From: Nipponacmea schrenckii
Taxonomy: Eukaryota > Mollusca > Gastropoda > Lottiidae
Assembly: GCA_030562195.1 (NCBI GenBank)
Contig: CM060200.1
Coordinates: 10,230,001-10,294,000 of the forward strand
Length of the DNA: 64,000 nt
Direction: 5' to 3'
Shown piece by piece: positions 1 through 11,689 of the stretch; position 1 is the stretch's first letter; each line of letters begins with the position of its first letter. Made by a program: the position numbers and the translations under genes. The notes below the pieces were generated by a model. It did no database searches, had not been told where the DNA came from, and saw only the letters and a list, made by a program, of their open reading frames with translations.

Positions 1-247
1 GTATTGTGGTACTAATACCAAAACTATTTATTCTAATTAAGACAAAAACTAGTCACCCATCCAAAAAAATTGAATCAAACTTATAGAAAACCTAACCTCT
101 AATTTATCTCTTTCAGGATCCTTAATTGATGCATTACCCCCTTTCTCCGCACAAATCCCTACGATTTTATTATTTTCTCATAGGTTTTGCAATCTTTTTT
201 ATGTCAAAGAATAAACTTCTTTACAATTTCAGATTAAATTAAGATTT

Positions 248-327
248 GAACGTTGGTCTCCTTAGCATTATTGCGTGTTTACGCAATAGATCACATGACA
301 GTAATAATGCCAATGAGATCAACGTTC
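248..327. repeat. Short palindromic element (inverted repeat)
   Basis: GAACGTTGGTCTC at the left end and GAGATCAACGTTC at the right end are near-perfect inverted repeats, and the inner AGCATTATTGCG also pairs with a right-arm segment. It lies in the intron before the exon at 578. A nearby stretch (about 420-520, GAGTGATAGTAGAAATGTAAATATA) recurs at 23580-23630, so both probably belong to interspersed non-autonomous elements. Confidence 0.5.
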
Positions 328-577
328 AATTTATATATTTATTTTTGATAATTTTATTAATACAAATTCAGTATTTAATATGAAATTGACACAAATCTTA
401 GACTGCGTTGTGCCTTGACTTTGTCATAGCTTCACGTGACAAACTACAGTTTATCGAAAAATAAAAATGGTTCATGAAAGGGAGTGATAGTAGAAATGTA
501 AATATAAAATTTTGTATAGAGGTATAAAGACAGCAATCGTACAAAAACTGTTCATAACAACTGACTTTTAATTTCAG

Positions 578-697
578 ATAAAGAAAAATGAATTATCAGA
601 CTTGCCATCTCTGGAAGAAAGAAAAGCCTTTATGACTAATTTGATTGAAAGTAGCTTTGGTGTGAAACTCAAGTTGCCGAAAAAGGAAGGAAATTGA
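578..697 (+). CDS. 3'-terminal exon of an unrecognised gene (partial)
   Basis: A splice acceptor (pyrimidine-rich tract ending ATTTCAG at 571-577) opens a 39-codon frame that stops at TGA 695-697. The tail is lysine-rich; it starts IKKNELSDLPSLEERKAF and ends KLPKKEGN. An AATAAA signal follows at 794-799, about 100 bases after the stop, as expected for a true last exon. The rest of the gene lies to the left of the window. I do not recognise the family. The acceptor, open frame, hydrophilic composition and poly(A) signal together support a real exon, but 39 residues are too few to assign a function. Confidence 0.5.
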   Translation: MKKNELSDLPSLEERKAFMTNLIESSFGVKLKLPKKEGN

Positions 698-793
698 AAT
701 GTAAATTTCAAAACTGTTCTTTTTAGTGCTGGGCAACCAAACTGGCAAAACTGTAATCTGAATAATCAAAACATATCACATTAAGTGTGGCTT

Positions 794-799
794 AATAAA
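794..799 (+). terminator. Poly(A) signal of the leftmost gene
   Basis: AATAAA about 100 bases downstream of the TGA at 695-697, inside AT-rich sequence. Position and sense fit cleavage and polyadenylation of the partial gene. Confidence 0.45.
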
Positions 800-1151
800 A
801 TAATATATACCGATTTAATAGTTTATACATTAAAATATTTTGTAGCCGCACCAAGTTGCAACCAAAATATCTCCATACTCTAGATTTGGTTTTAGCCCAG
901 AAAAGGATAAGACCATACTTTCATTCCTTTTTATTGTTAAGCTCTTAGTTATACTATTGCTACTTCAGTAGGGTCTATCAATTTCACTATTTAAAGTGAA
1001 GTGGCTATGGTAAAAATAAATAATCTAAAAAAAGGAACGAAAGTTTTACCAGGGTATAGGAAAATTTTCTGGTATTGGACATACCCTGCTACATACTACA
1101 GCAATTATATGCATAAGAGTTATTTCCCTTGAAAGAAAAAAGAAACACTAT

Positions 1152-1228
1152 ATTTTACAAGGATAACAACTTCGGTTCACAAGTCTGTCGTGTCAGGGAT
1201 CCTTTCTACCAGCTGTTCCTTATCCTTT
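1152..1228 (-). repeat. SINE family 1, 3' fragment
   Basis: The segment with AACAACTTCGGTTCACAAG and CAGGGATCCTTTCTACCAGC matches in reverse the 3' part of the fuller SINE at 8908-9163 and of the minus copies at 38245 and 47408. Only the tail is preserved. Confidence 0.5.
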
Positions 1229-3145
1229 TATTCAAACATGATAATATGCTGTGATAAAAATTTCTGTACAGAAATGAATTAAATTTCAATTAAGAATTAT
1301 GAAATTAAACTATTAATCTTACTTTTCTGCACCTAATTGAGCCATTGAAGAAGGAATCCCCATACAGTGTATAGTGAGGGAAATTGTGCAAGCAGCATTG
1401 GCCTCCTTTATTTCATTCCCATCTGAACACAGCCTGTAACTCATGGGAACTTGGTTCACTGCAAATAAGACGCTCATGCTTTGTCAGCATGGATTCACTT
1501 TCGCAGTTTGTCAATATGACCCCGTCAACAAGAACATTTTGGAATTACTACAGAAACTCATATGAAATGTGAATCAAAATTTGACTGGATTAGCTTGAAC
1601 TGAAATTTTGTTGGATGCATTGCTGATCATATATTTAAATCTCAACTAAACCTGGATCACAACCTCTATTTGAACTGTATTATGTAAGGGAATTCTGAGT
1701 GAAAAAGTTTTGAAGCCTGAACTTTCCCGTTTGCAGGCAAGTGGCCAACTTGCAAGCCATTGAAACTTACTCATCTTAGACTTGAGCTATATGAACAAAG
1801 GAAGATAACTCAATATACATAACTTATTGAAATCTCTCAATCTAACAATTGAAACAAAATTTAAATTGGTAAGAAATAGAATCAGTGTGTAGGGCCTTCG
1901 AAATTTGAATATTCCTGCAATACATTTTCATCTTATAAATAGTTCAACATGGAATTGGAAAGGGAGCGGGGATAAAACGTATTTGCCCCACCCCTTGGAA
2001 AATATAGATGACTTGAAATACTTGTTGAGAAAAATTTGGGCCTCAAAATATTGTGTACTCATCAGTTTGCAACAGAATGTCTTTCAAGTTGTTTAGTTCC
2101 AGAAAATTAATTGTTGGTGGTGTCCTGAGGGAGGCAGGGCATACTGACTACATTAAAACACCAATTCCATTTACATCTTTTACTAATGTCTAAAGTGTAC
2201 TACCCCTTCGGCTGACTGAAAAATTGAAATGCTTAAACAAGACCGAAATGAGTTATTCCTTTTTTCATCAGCGGACTTACCTGGTGTCAATCAGAATCTC
2301 TCTTTAGTCCAATAAATCCATAAACTAAGTAATAATCCATTAAACTAGGTAATTTCGAAAAAAATCTTTGAAACATTTTCAATAGTTACTAAGTTCAATG
2401 GATACATTGAGTAATATAGAGATTCTAGTCTTCAGTCACCTAGCAAGTTTAACTGATGACCAAGTTTTGGAACTCTTTGCCCATTCTAAGAGGTGGTATG
2501 CCTTTAATATTTATCACTGGAGTCAAAAGAATTGAAAAATTATAACCTTTACTTACAACTATTACTGTGAAAGGGTCGCTAATAATTAGCCATTTAGAAC
2601 ACATTGTCATTGGTATCATATTGTTATAATGTGAAAAAAAAGGTGAAAAAATTCGAGTCTGATAAATACTTTGTATGAATAATGTTTTAATAGAAAATAA
2701 AAATACAAATACACAAAAAATTTCAAAACTCTATAATGAGGCAACATGATAAAATAATGATTTTTATAAAATCAAAAACATTGGCAAGGGAAGGCAAAAT
2801 CATTTGGGATTCTGATAATTTCTGGCTGAAAATTCCTAAATAATGCCACTGTGTCTTCAATCATTTCCTCTAATATTGAAATTTATAATAATTTGTCTGT
2901 AAACTCAACAAATTTTTTAAATGTAATTTTCAATAAAGTTAAACAAATTCGCCATTTACACCTAGGTCTAACTATTAAAAGATTGTGTATATCATATGAC
3001 TAAGTCCAGTATATATAGCAGATTATAAACTAACTTATAAGCTGTTAAAAGTTTTGCAAATACTTCATAAAGTTTTAAAAACAAGTTTAGTGAAAATATC
3101 TCTTTCCTGTAAGATTAAAGAAAATAAATAGTTTGTCTATGATAT

Positions 3146-3390
3146 CACGTGAGATAGACGTGCCTGGCTGCTAAGCATTCAGCTAGGATTATGCTTAAAG
3201 CTGAAAGCAACCAATCAGAGCGCTTAACTAAGCTGGGCGAGCAATGAGCAGTCCGGGGAAAATTGAGGTCAGAAAACAATGGTGTACATTATGTGGTCAT
3301 TTTAACGCATAAATTAATCAATTTGAAACACTTTTGGACACTAAAACTTTACCCGAAGTTGCCGTTTGGAAGGAAGTGTCGTCTGGAAAG
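3146..3390 (+). promoter_or_regulatory. Putative promoter and 5' UTR exon of the zinc-finger gene
   Basis: This is one of the few G+C-richer stretches nearby. It holds an E-box CACGTG (3146-3151) and a CCAAT box in NF-Y context (CCAATCAG, 3211-3218). A strong splice donor follows (GGAAAG|GTAAGATA, exon end 3390). The matching acceptor is TTTTACAG at 5989-5996, 21 bases before the ATG at 6018, so a non-coding first exon and a ~2.6-kb 5' UTR intron are likely. The transcription start is not visible; linkage to the gene is inferred from signal positions. Confidence 0.45.
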
Positions 3391-5104
3391 GTAAGATATA
3401 TATAAAACTTTGTAAAAGTGGGAGTTTTTATGTCATTCACTCGTGAAATATAACGGTAAAAATCTTCTCAACTAGAACACACGATGTTAGACAGTATAGA
3501 GTATAACCAGCTATATTCTATTTATACCATACTGTTAGACTGTACAGTAATATATGACCTGTATACAGTGTATAAAGGAAATGGCAACGTGGTGTACAAG
3601 CCGATACAAGTCAATATACCATGTTATTTAGGCGTCTCTACTTTTTACGTTGTAATAAATGTATCACTTATTGAACGTTATGGAACCCCTCGTATAAAGC
3701 AATTTTGTTTTTCAATATCAATATACATCTATAAATGCCTTTTAAATTAAATTTCAACTATAGTGGTGTACATAAACTAAAAAGTCCTTTCCAAGCTTAA
3801 GGCTAAATGCATTGCCCTATGAAATACACTTCTTGCCAATATATGTTCATTTTTACTGAAAAAAATTAGTATTAAACATAACAAAATTTGAATACTCTGT
3901 TTTACCAACAAAAAGATAACCTATTACTATTAAGTCTAAACAGACCATAATAATTCAAAAAATGTTTATACAAAAGTTTGGAGTGAGCAAAGCAAAAAAA
4001 TCCAGAATTTTTCTTTTATTTTGCAAGATACCATAAGTGGAATATCAGCCTCAAAATTAATTGCTAGTCTAGGAAAATCTTTGGGTTGTAGAACATTATT
4101 TATTTTTTATAAGTTTACTTTGAAAAGAATTATATTGCTAGCCTAGAAATTTCAACACCAAAAAGTCCAAAATTAAAGTATCAAAAATTTTAGTTTAAAA
4201 TTGCCTCTGTAACTATAAGTTTTGAAGTTGATTCCTTAACAAACTGAGGTTTGAAGAGACATGGAATACTGGCCTCAAAATAGTACAGTGTTGAAAAAAA
4301 TACCATTTTTTATAAATTACATTTAAAAGAAATCTCTCCTAGAAATTTTAACCCCAACAATTCCAACATCATGGTTGGAAATTGTCCTCTAAAAACCAAT
4401 TTTAAAGACATAATTTAGAATGATTAGTAACAAATTCATTTACATGTACCAGTATTTGAATGCGGAAATCCACTGTCTCTACTTGTTAGATTGATAACTG
4501 CATTATTTTAACCATTCAAGAATGTAGAGAGAGTTTAAATGAAATATCAAACATACTAGATTATGATTAAGCAGTTTTGGTGTTTGGCCATAATGTCTCA
4601 ATATTATTAGTTGAAACCTTCAGAATAAGTAGGATACATATTTCTCTACAATTACACCTTTATATTTCTTCAATCTATTTGAAAAGTAGTTTTCTTAGGT
4701 CTTCTAAAAAATTAACAGTTTGGTTTTATTTATAAAAATTTCAGATAAGTTCAGGGACACATTTCATTAGATTATGGTGTCAAGTTTTCATAAATTTTTC
4801 AACCTACAAAAATCCAGAATGCCCTTTAAATCTGCGTGAAGCAATAGGCTAGTTGTATAAATCAGCTTTTCTGATCCAACTTTACATCATAAAATTCTAT
4901 TCTTCTTCATATATAAAATATTGATAAAATGTAATGTAAGCAATGAGTATCACACTCAGCCCTGGTGGGGTCCATGAGGGCTGGGTTCCGGCTAGTGAAC
5001 AATTCGCCCGACTAATTGTCCTCTCTAACAACCTTCTTCAGTTAGAAGAGATTGATATACATATATATTCTGCACATAGAAAAAGATGTACATTTTGATT
5101 GAGA

Positions 5105-5230
5105 TTGTGGTGCTTCGGAATCGTCAGAAATACGATCTCTGGGTTTCTAGTTTTCTAAATTTCCTGGGGGAGGGGGGAGTACCAGGACAAAATATAAGGG
5201 CCCCAGTAGCAATTCAGTCCTGGCGATTGG
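5105..5230. repeat. Interspersed repeat family D, copy 1
   Basis: CTCTGGGTTTCTAGTTTTC, AATTTCCTGGGGGAGGGGG and AATATAAGGGCCCCAGTAGC lie in the 5' UTR intron of the zinc-finger gene. It shares order and orientation with 48185-48310. Confidence 0.65.
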
Positions 5231-6017
5231 GCTGATCACACTTTCAGTGGTTACAATTAAAGATCTGTTCCTTAAAGAAATTATGACGTCTATCACAAAA
5301 TGGACATAGTATTGTGTAAGGATCTTTGCTATATAAGTGTGATGTGTCGGATACAAATATATAGAAAATCCTTTAAGTTCTGAATTACACTTTGGTATTT
5401 TTATTCTGAAAAGTACCAAATTTAGTTGAAATTGAGCTCTGTCAGCTAAGGAAGCATATGATTACGCCACTAATAAAGAGTAGTGACAACCTTGAAAGGA
5501 TTTTAATAATTTTGATACTAGTTGTAGTGTAGCATAGCCTTGTCATGAACAAAACATCATCAAAAATATTGACTAATTGGAGAAATAATAAATCAGCCCT
5601 GTTGACAAACTATGCTAAACTAAATTCAACTGTATATTCTTGGCCTACTTCAATGCCATTAATGTGTGGTAATAATTATCATAATTGGTGCTTTAACTTT
5701 CTGGTATTAAATCACATCACAATAACAAATGACAAAACAATCTGAATAGCAAAAATCTAATTTACAAAGTCCGATACTTTTAATGAAAGAGGAGTTCAAT
5801 GTGCCATGAAAGTGTTGTCAGAGCAGAATGGATTTAAAACAATGTTTTTTAAAAAAAAAGCAATATTTTTGATAATATTATATTTAAACAATCGTATTGT
5901 AGCTTATTTGGACATTTTTTTTTCCTTTTTCTTCTGATGGCACTTATTAATATTTAGAGGGATCGGGCTAACAAAAAAATTATTTTTCTTTTACAGACGA
6001 AGGCCAACCAAGACATC

Positions 6018-8240
6018 ATGTTTAAAAAGATGACATTGAAAACGGAGCCGATGGAGATGGAAGGCAATGAGGACATGTTTCGAATGCGGTCCTTCACAAG
6101 AAGTATTATTCCTAAATCGTTTGATTTAACAGACGACCAAAAAGCAATGAGACTTCCCTCCCCTGATGAACCATTTATTACTGGCATCTTCCATCGAGGT
6201 TCAGAACAGATGGCTAACCAGTCATACAATATGCTCCGTTCTGATGTTTCAGCCATGCAACAAGGCCATTTTTTTGGTGGAGATCGGGTTAAAACTAGTC
6301 CAACTCCTCCTGCACCACAAGATAATAAAGATGAAGAATATCCAACGTACACCATTGCCAGAAGTGAACTAGAACTCAATTCCCGACTCCTGCCAAAGAA
6401 ATACAAATGTAAATTTTGTGTATATAAAACAAGTTATAAATCAGATTTAAATCGCCATTTAAGACGCCATGCTAAAAAAGACAACATCTATAATTGTGAC
6501 GTTTGTAACTTACCATTTCGCAGCATTAGCAAGGTTTACAGTCATCGTCAACAATGCCATGGTGAAAGTAGCATAGTAAAAGAAGAATCACCGTTGGCTT
6601 GCACCATGTGTAATTTTAAATGTGCTGAAAAAGATATTGATTTGTTTCAATTACATATACAGAAACACATTGAAGAAAACACATGTGACATATGTAATAA
6701 GTCCTTTAATAGTAAAGCAGCTGTTGAAAAGCACAAGAAAATCTACCATCAAGTCACAAATGAAGTTGTCTTTCCATCACAACCAATCAGATCTGTGGAT
6801 ATGTCTTACATCCCAGAAGCCAGTCGTAATGCTAACTATTCTGGAATGAACAGCAGTATGATAGATCTGGATTCAGATCATTCTCCAGCTGGGGGCAGTT
6901 CTGCTTCCAACAGTTGTGATGGTTCAACCAATTCTACACCAGTGCCTTTTAGGCAATATTCAAAAGGCATGAATATTAGAAGCATTCTACAAAAGCGTGA
7001 AAAACAAAATGGAGATGACAGCAGGATGAAGGATGTCAACAGATCTCCATCAAAGACCAACAATGACTTTTCTGACAAGTCAGCCCAGTTATCGAAGAAT
7101 TTATATGAGCTGAAAAATCCACAGAAAGAAAGAGAAAATATTCCTCGTGCTGAGAATGGTAATGAATCCAGATCTTACAAATGTGGAAAATGTGCCAGTA
7201 TGTTTTTAGATGTGCGTGATTTATTCATTCACATGTCTGTCTGCCTTCAAGAAGAAGTTTCTGTCAAAACAGCTAACTTCAATTGTCCAATTTGTAGCTT
7301 CACTTCCGAGGAGTTAGACTTGTTTACTAGTCACATGATTCGTCACACAGTTGATAAATTTTCCTGTGATTTATGCAACCGACCATTCACCAATTACAGA
7401 AATGTTTTGAGTCACAAAAGAAAGGTCCACAAAGTAGATCTTCGATGCAAGAGATCACCTACAAAGATAAAGTTTATTGGTCAAAATAAAGCCAGTCCTA
7501 AATCACTAAGTGCCAAATCCAACAACCCACCTTATTCTAAAGAAACTATTGGAATTATCTCCAATATGGCTGAAGAAGAGTCTAAAAAAGAAAACCTAGA
7601 AACAGACACAGAGCTGAAGTTGAAAAGACCGTCTATTTCAGTTGAAAGCCAAACATCTAGTCAAGGGCAGTTAACTCTAGGTTCTGTTGGTAATGAAGTA
7701 AAGGATACTTTAACATCAGGTCGCTATGCAAAATTAATATCTGATTTTGATGAATTTACTTTAAAACCATTTGCCTGCTGTCTATGTTTTTACCGCACTG
7801 ATGATCTGAAAGATTTAAAATCACACGTAGAAAATCATGTTGGAAACAGAAGTCATCCAAATTTTGTTAAACTTAATTTTGAATCTCTGTCTGAAGCAGA
7901 TTCTAAAATGAAGACCAAAGATTATGTGTATGAAATAGCAATGTCATCTGATTCTAATTGCAATCAAAATCCAGTAAACATCACTTTCAATGATTCAATT
8001 GATGCAACAACTGTCATTTATCCAAAAGAATCTCAAAACCATACCAAACAAATAGGATACCTAGAAAATCTTCTGAAGAAAACCCAATCTAAATCAAGAA
8101 AAATTTTTCTTTCAAGAACTAGAAAACATCAAGCTTTGCCTAATATCAGATCTTTCCCATGTAAAATCTGTAAAAAGGAATTCAGCATGCATATTTTAGC
8201 AAAACGACATTTGGTTAAAATTCACAATGTAAAGAATTAA
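6018..8240 (+). CDS. C2H2 zinc-finger protein, 740 residues, single coding exon
   Basis: An uninterrupted frame from ATG 6018 to TAA 8238-8240. The exon opens at 5997 after acceptor TTTTACAG. Nine finger-like units are visible, in clusters: ZF1 131-151 (YKCKFC...HLRRH), ZF2 160-181, ZF3 195-217, ZF4 223-244; then ZF5 389-409, ZF6 423-443, ZF7 450-471; then isolated ZF8 588-607 and ZF9 715-736. ZF5 ends in His-Cys rather than His-His. Several linkers are long, unlike the TGEKP-joined arrays of KZNF proteins. Between clusters lie low-complexity Ser/Asn-rich (about 275-310) and Lys/Glu-rich segments. LKTE (7-10) and VKEE (187-190) fit sumoylation consensus. Cluster spacing suggests a nuclear DNA-binding regulator, but I cannot name an ortholog. 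Confidence 0.9.
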   Translation: MFKKMTLKTEPMEMEGNEDMFRMRSFTRSIIPKSFDLTDDQKAMRLPSPDEPFITGIFHRGSEQMANQSYNMLRSDVSAMQQGHFFGGDRVKTSPTPPAPQDNKDEEYPTYTIARSELELNSRLLPKKYKCKFCVYKTSYKSDLNRHLRRHAKKDNIYNCDVCNLPFRSISKVYSHRQQCHGESSIVKEESPLACTMCNFKCAEKDIDLFQLHIQKHIEENTCDICNKSFNSKAAVEKHKKIYHQVTNEVVFPSQPIRSVDMSYIPEASRNANYSGMNSSMIDLDSDHSPAGGSSASNSCDGSTNSTPVPFRQYSKGMNIRSILQKREKQNGDDSRMKDVNRSPSKTNNDFSDKSAQLSKNLYELKNPQKERENIPRAENGNESRSYKCGKCASMFLDVRDLFIHMSVCLQEEVSVKTANFNCPICSFTSEELDLFTSHMIRHTVDKFSCDLCNRPFTNYRNVLSHKRKVHKVDLRCKRSPTKIKFIGQNKASPKSLSAKSNNPPYSKETIGIISNMAEEESKKENLETDTELKLKRPSISVESQTSSQGQLTLGSVGNEVKDTLTSGRYAKLISDFDEFTLKPFACCLCFYRTDDLKDLKSHVENHVGNRSHPNFVKLNFESLSEADSKMKTKDYVYEIAMSSDSNCNQNPVNITFNDSIDATTVIYPKESQNHTKQIGYLENLLKKTQSKSRKIFLSRTRKHQALPNIRSFPCKICKKEFSMHILAKRHLVKIHNVKN

Positions 8241-8325
8241 GTAAAGTACTTAAAATAGATCTTTTTTGAGAAATCCGACTCTAGACTTAACAGGTATACA
8301 CTCCTTTTATACATGGCAATGTTGA

Positions 8326-8425
8326 ATATCTTATAGTCCGAAACTTCCTGACTCTATTTCTAGCCACAGATAGCTATTTGGACAGATTTGAAATAGAGTC
8401 AGCAAGTTTCAGACCAGATATCTTA
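8326..8425. repeat. Inverted repeat in the zinc-finger 3' UTR
   Basis: ATATCTTATAGTCCGAAACTT...GACTCTATTTC pairs with GAAATAGAGTC...AAGTTTCAGACCAGATATCTTA, giving roughly 35-bp imperfect arms. The arm motif (AGTCCGAAAC...TGACTCTATTCCTAGCC) recurs at 36067-36105 and 36205-36235 inside SPG11, so this is a dispersed MITE-like unit. Confidence 0.55.
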
Positions 8426-8501
8426 GAGTTAAAAATTCGTCGTTGTTAATCAAGTCTGTAAGTGAGGTAACAGACACTTACAGCAGTTACATGAACAATG
8501 T

Positions 8502-8507
8502 AATAAA
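8502..8507 (+). terminator. Candidate poly(A) signal of the zinc-finger gene
   Basis: AATAAA about 265 bases past the stop codon; the first canonical signal I see downstream. Others exist further on, so the 3' UTR may be longer. Confidence 0.35.
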
Positions 8508-8907
8508 ATGATATTTAAAGAGTAGCCTATGTACCATATAGGTATGGTTAAGAGAATTAAATTGTTATTCGTATAAGACTAGTATTATGTTTAAATATTA
8601 GAGAACTTGAAATGGTACTGAGTTTTACTAGAATGAATTATGTCATATGTAGGCATTATGTCACAATTTCAAGCATTATTTAGTCATACTGAAAGCATTC
8701 ATTATTTATTCTATCTATTTGATACAAGATATATATTATTATTACATTTTTTTAGTTTAAAATTTACATGATTTACTACTTATATATAGCATTTAGGTTT
8801 TGTCTTCCCATATTTTCTTTTATTCTATTGTGTTTGTTTTTATTCTGATTTAGTTGAGAATTGACATGTATATAGTTTTGGTAAAATGTATTTAGCATCT
8901 GAATTTG

Positions 8908-9163
8908 TGGGGTTCTATAGCACAGCGGTTAGATGTCATTTGCTTGGATACGTTGAAAATGTCTGACGCCAGTTCTAATCTCCCTCGGCCTTTTGAAGTC
9001 CGATGACCTTGGTTAAGTCAGTTTCACTCTTAATTCCAGCCCACCCAGCTGTAAATGGGTACGGATAATCCTGGAAAGATCAATGTCAAGAGATTTGGCC
9101 AAGGACCAGCTGGTAGAAAATATCCCTGTCTCAGCAGACTTGTGAACCTTAGTTGTTATACTT
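8908..9163 (+). repeat. SINE family 1, tRNA-headed, near full length
   Basis: A tRNA-like head (ATAGCACAGCGGTTAGATG as A box, AGTTCTAATCTCC near the B box) is followed by a conserved core CCACCCAGCTGTAAATGGG and a tail running to CTTGTGAACCTTAGTTGTTAT. Minus copies at 47408-47695 and 38245-38480 and a fragment at 1152 share the order core, AGATTTGGCCAAGGACCAGC-type segment, tail. Cores of this CTGTAAATGGGTAC kind are known from metazoan SINEs including molluscan ones; the subfamily name is not assigned. Confidence 0.75.
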
Positions 9164-11587
9164 GAAATATATTTGTTTCTTTCTTGGCTTTGGTTCCTTA
9201 TGAAAATGGCCATATTGACCAAAATAAAGCTGTGTGACAGTTGTAATTATTCCTTTGCTTTGATAAGAGAAAGTGTCCAGATGGTGCAGTATACTGGCTT
9301 AAAACTGGGCTGGTTAAATTTACAGTTTGAAATTGGGAACCCAGGTAGAAAAGGAATAGATCTGAACACAAATATAATATCCAGTTTAATTTTGGTTCAG
9401 TTATATTTGTTTAAAATTACGAAAACCTCAAGCTGCGAAATAGTGTTAACAAGAGTCTATAATTCAATTTTTCTTGTAGATATGCAAGTTGACTTGATAA
9501 ATGCTAAATACATTTTACTTTGATATTATTTTGAGGAAGAAGGGCATTATTGTATTTAATATACTTCATATTTTTGTACCCCATCTTGTGAAACCTATGA
9601 TCTTATTACTTACTACCTTAATACCATCAGCAAAATGGCAACGAACTCAACTAGTGCATTACTGATGATACTAAAGGAACACTATCTAAGACTAAAATTT
9701 TTTTATCATTGCTTTATGTGGTAAATTTCTAAAGAGGTAGATAATTTCTTATCAAATTGATGTATAGGCTACTGAAATTCATAGCATTGTCTCTACTTGT
9801 GACCTTAGCAAGTGCTTCTATAGGAGAGCATCTCTTATGACACCCTTAACTGAATCAGTACGAGTATATATTCATCAGTTTGACTTACCAGCTGCCTTGA
9901 CTAACAAATAAAATTTCTATATCTTGATTTATCCATTACACAAAGTAATTATTGAAAAACGCTTCTAAGCTTAATTCAGAATTATTTGTTTTAATGGATA
10001 TTTATTTAGTTAATAGATTTATTGGATTATAAAGCAATTTGGTCACATAGTTTTGAAGAAGTCCACTGATGAATGCAGACTCTCTTTGTCAAGTAGTCAA
10101 TCTAAGATGTGGTAGTATACATGTAATAAAAACATTGATATATTGACCAATCTTTATAATCTATGAATCAAACAGTTCATTCAGTATGAGTTCTCCCAGG
10201 TGTGAAAAAGAAGGTATGTAATAAGATTCAATGGGTTTCTCAAGGTCCAATTATACCTATGATATTGTTGAAGCTTTAGACTTTTATTTTAGAACACCTG
10301 TGTATATTGCATATATGAAAAGGTTTTAACTGAAATATGTGCCATACCAAAGAATGAAAATCTAATAGTGGCACTTTTTAGAAGCATGCCTATTTTGTTT
10401 AATGCAGATGTATGTACACTAATAGATTTTCATTGTCTTGAGGACGGAAAGATTTGTGCTTTAGAGATATAATGACTGGATGTTTGGGATAAACCCTGTT
10501 CCTAAAGCAATGTTTGGACATATGAACCAATGTTGGTTCATGTATATATATATCCAACCGTTACCTTAGGAACATGGCCCTCGTCAGTACATTTGGGTTT
10601 TTTTTTTACAATTGGACTTGAGGCAAGTTCTTCTCTCCTCATGGGAGGTAGAAAATAGGTTTATTTGGTATTTATGCAACTCCACTACCCTTGGTCACAT
10701 TTTCACCATAATTATGCCTTATATATTTTATGATTGTAACCTTGACAACAAGGCTGATTTATTTTGTACTTGTTTATTAGAGTTGCTGTTTGAATGGGCA
10801 TATAGTGATTGCCATCGTTTTTAGTATAAATCATGCCAAAACATTAATTCCTATAAAGTTTAATCTGAATGTAAATTTACAGGGCTTTGAGTTCTCATTT
10901 AAACACATTTAAGACACATTAAATGCAAATTCTGCTCACAAAATTTTTTATGGTGGGTGCCATAGCAAAATTAAACAAAAAAGCTTCTTGGTCCTTCATT
11001 TTGAAATTGAAAACATTTCAAAAACATAAGATAAGGATAAGAACCCTGGCTGTACTTATATTTATATTTTTTATAGTATTCTGTTCCATCAAACCTATTC
11101 AAGAGTCACATTGAAATATACTTTTAGCCTATACTTATTTTTTATTTGACTTGATCACATAGAAACATTAGGTTACAATATTATTGCATATATTTTTTTT
11201 TTGTACTTTGATTCGAGATTTCGCACTTCAAGCTCAAAGAGCTGAAATGCAATTCCTAAGGACATTACTGACTTTTATCCATTAAGTAATGAAAGAATTT
11301 CATTTAATTGTACACAAACTGCATATTTAAAGTGATACACAAGCCTAATGTAGTATCACATGGTGAAAAGGAAATATTCAGATGGCTTATCCTATAAAGA
11401 TTTTTAGCAAACTTTAAAAAATAGCTGAGACTAAAGATGAACTCTTCTACTAGGCACCATATTATGGATGTCTGTGTTGCCAGTAATTCCTGAAAAGCTG
11501 AACAGATTATGATACTATTCCAAATTCCCAATCAATTGTTTGAGAAACACAAGGTTAATTGAAATTATTCTATTATATTATAACCAG

Positions 11588-11689
11588 AATATCAGCCACA
11601 CCAGAATTAGAATATCAGCCACACCAGAATTAGAATATCAGCCATACCAGAATGAGAATATCAGCTACACCAGAATTAGAATATCAGCC
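11588..11689. repeat. 23-bp tandem repeat, ~4.5 copies
   Basis: Unit AATATCAGCCACACCAGAAT plus TAG, with a few substitutions. Single copies of the AATATCAGCCTCAAAAT motif occur at about 4038, suggesting that a dispersed element carries the seed. Confidence 0.8.

Larger units (their letters stand above)
700..3140. other. Intergenic stretch, no gene seen
   Basis: AT-rich sequence between the leftmost gene and the zinc-finger promoter. Apart from the SINE fragment at 1152-1228, I see a piece around 2270-2450 (ACTTACCTGGTGTCA, AACTAAGTAATAATCCATT) related to the palindromic MITE family found in full at 12940, 56160 and 59065. Short open frames here (for example 1384-1572 and 1905-2096) have no splice or homology support. 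Confidence 0.5.

Noticed and set aside
5954..6406. 150-residue minus-strand frame
   Set aside because: Antisense shadow of the zinc-finger coding exon.
8905..8990. tRNA gene
   Set aside because: A- and B-box-like motifs are present, but no cloverleaf can be folded by eye and related copies continue into a shared SINE body.
9173..9523. 116-residue plus-strand ORF
   Set aside because: Starts within the SINE tail; no domain, splice sites or coding-like composition.
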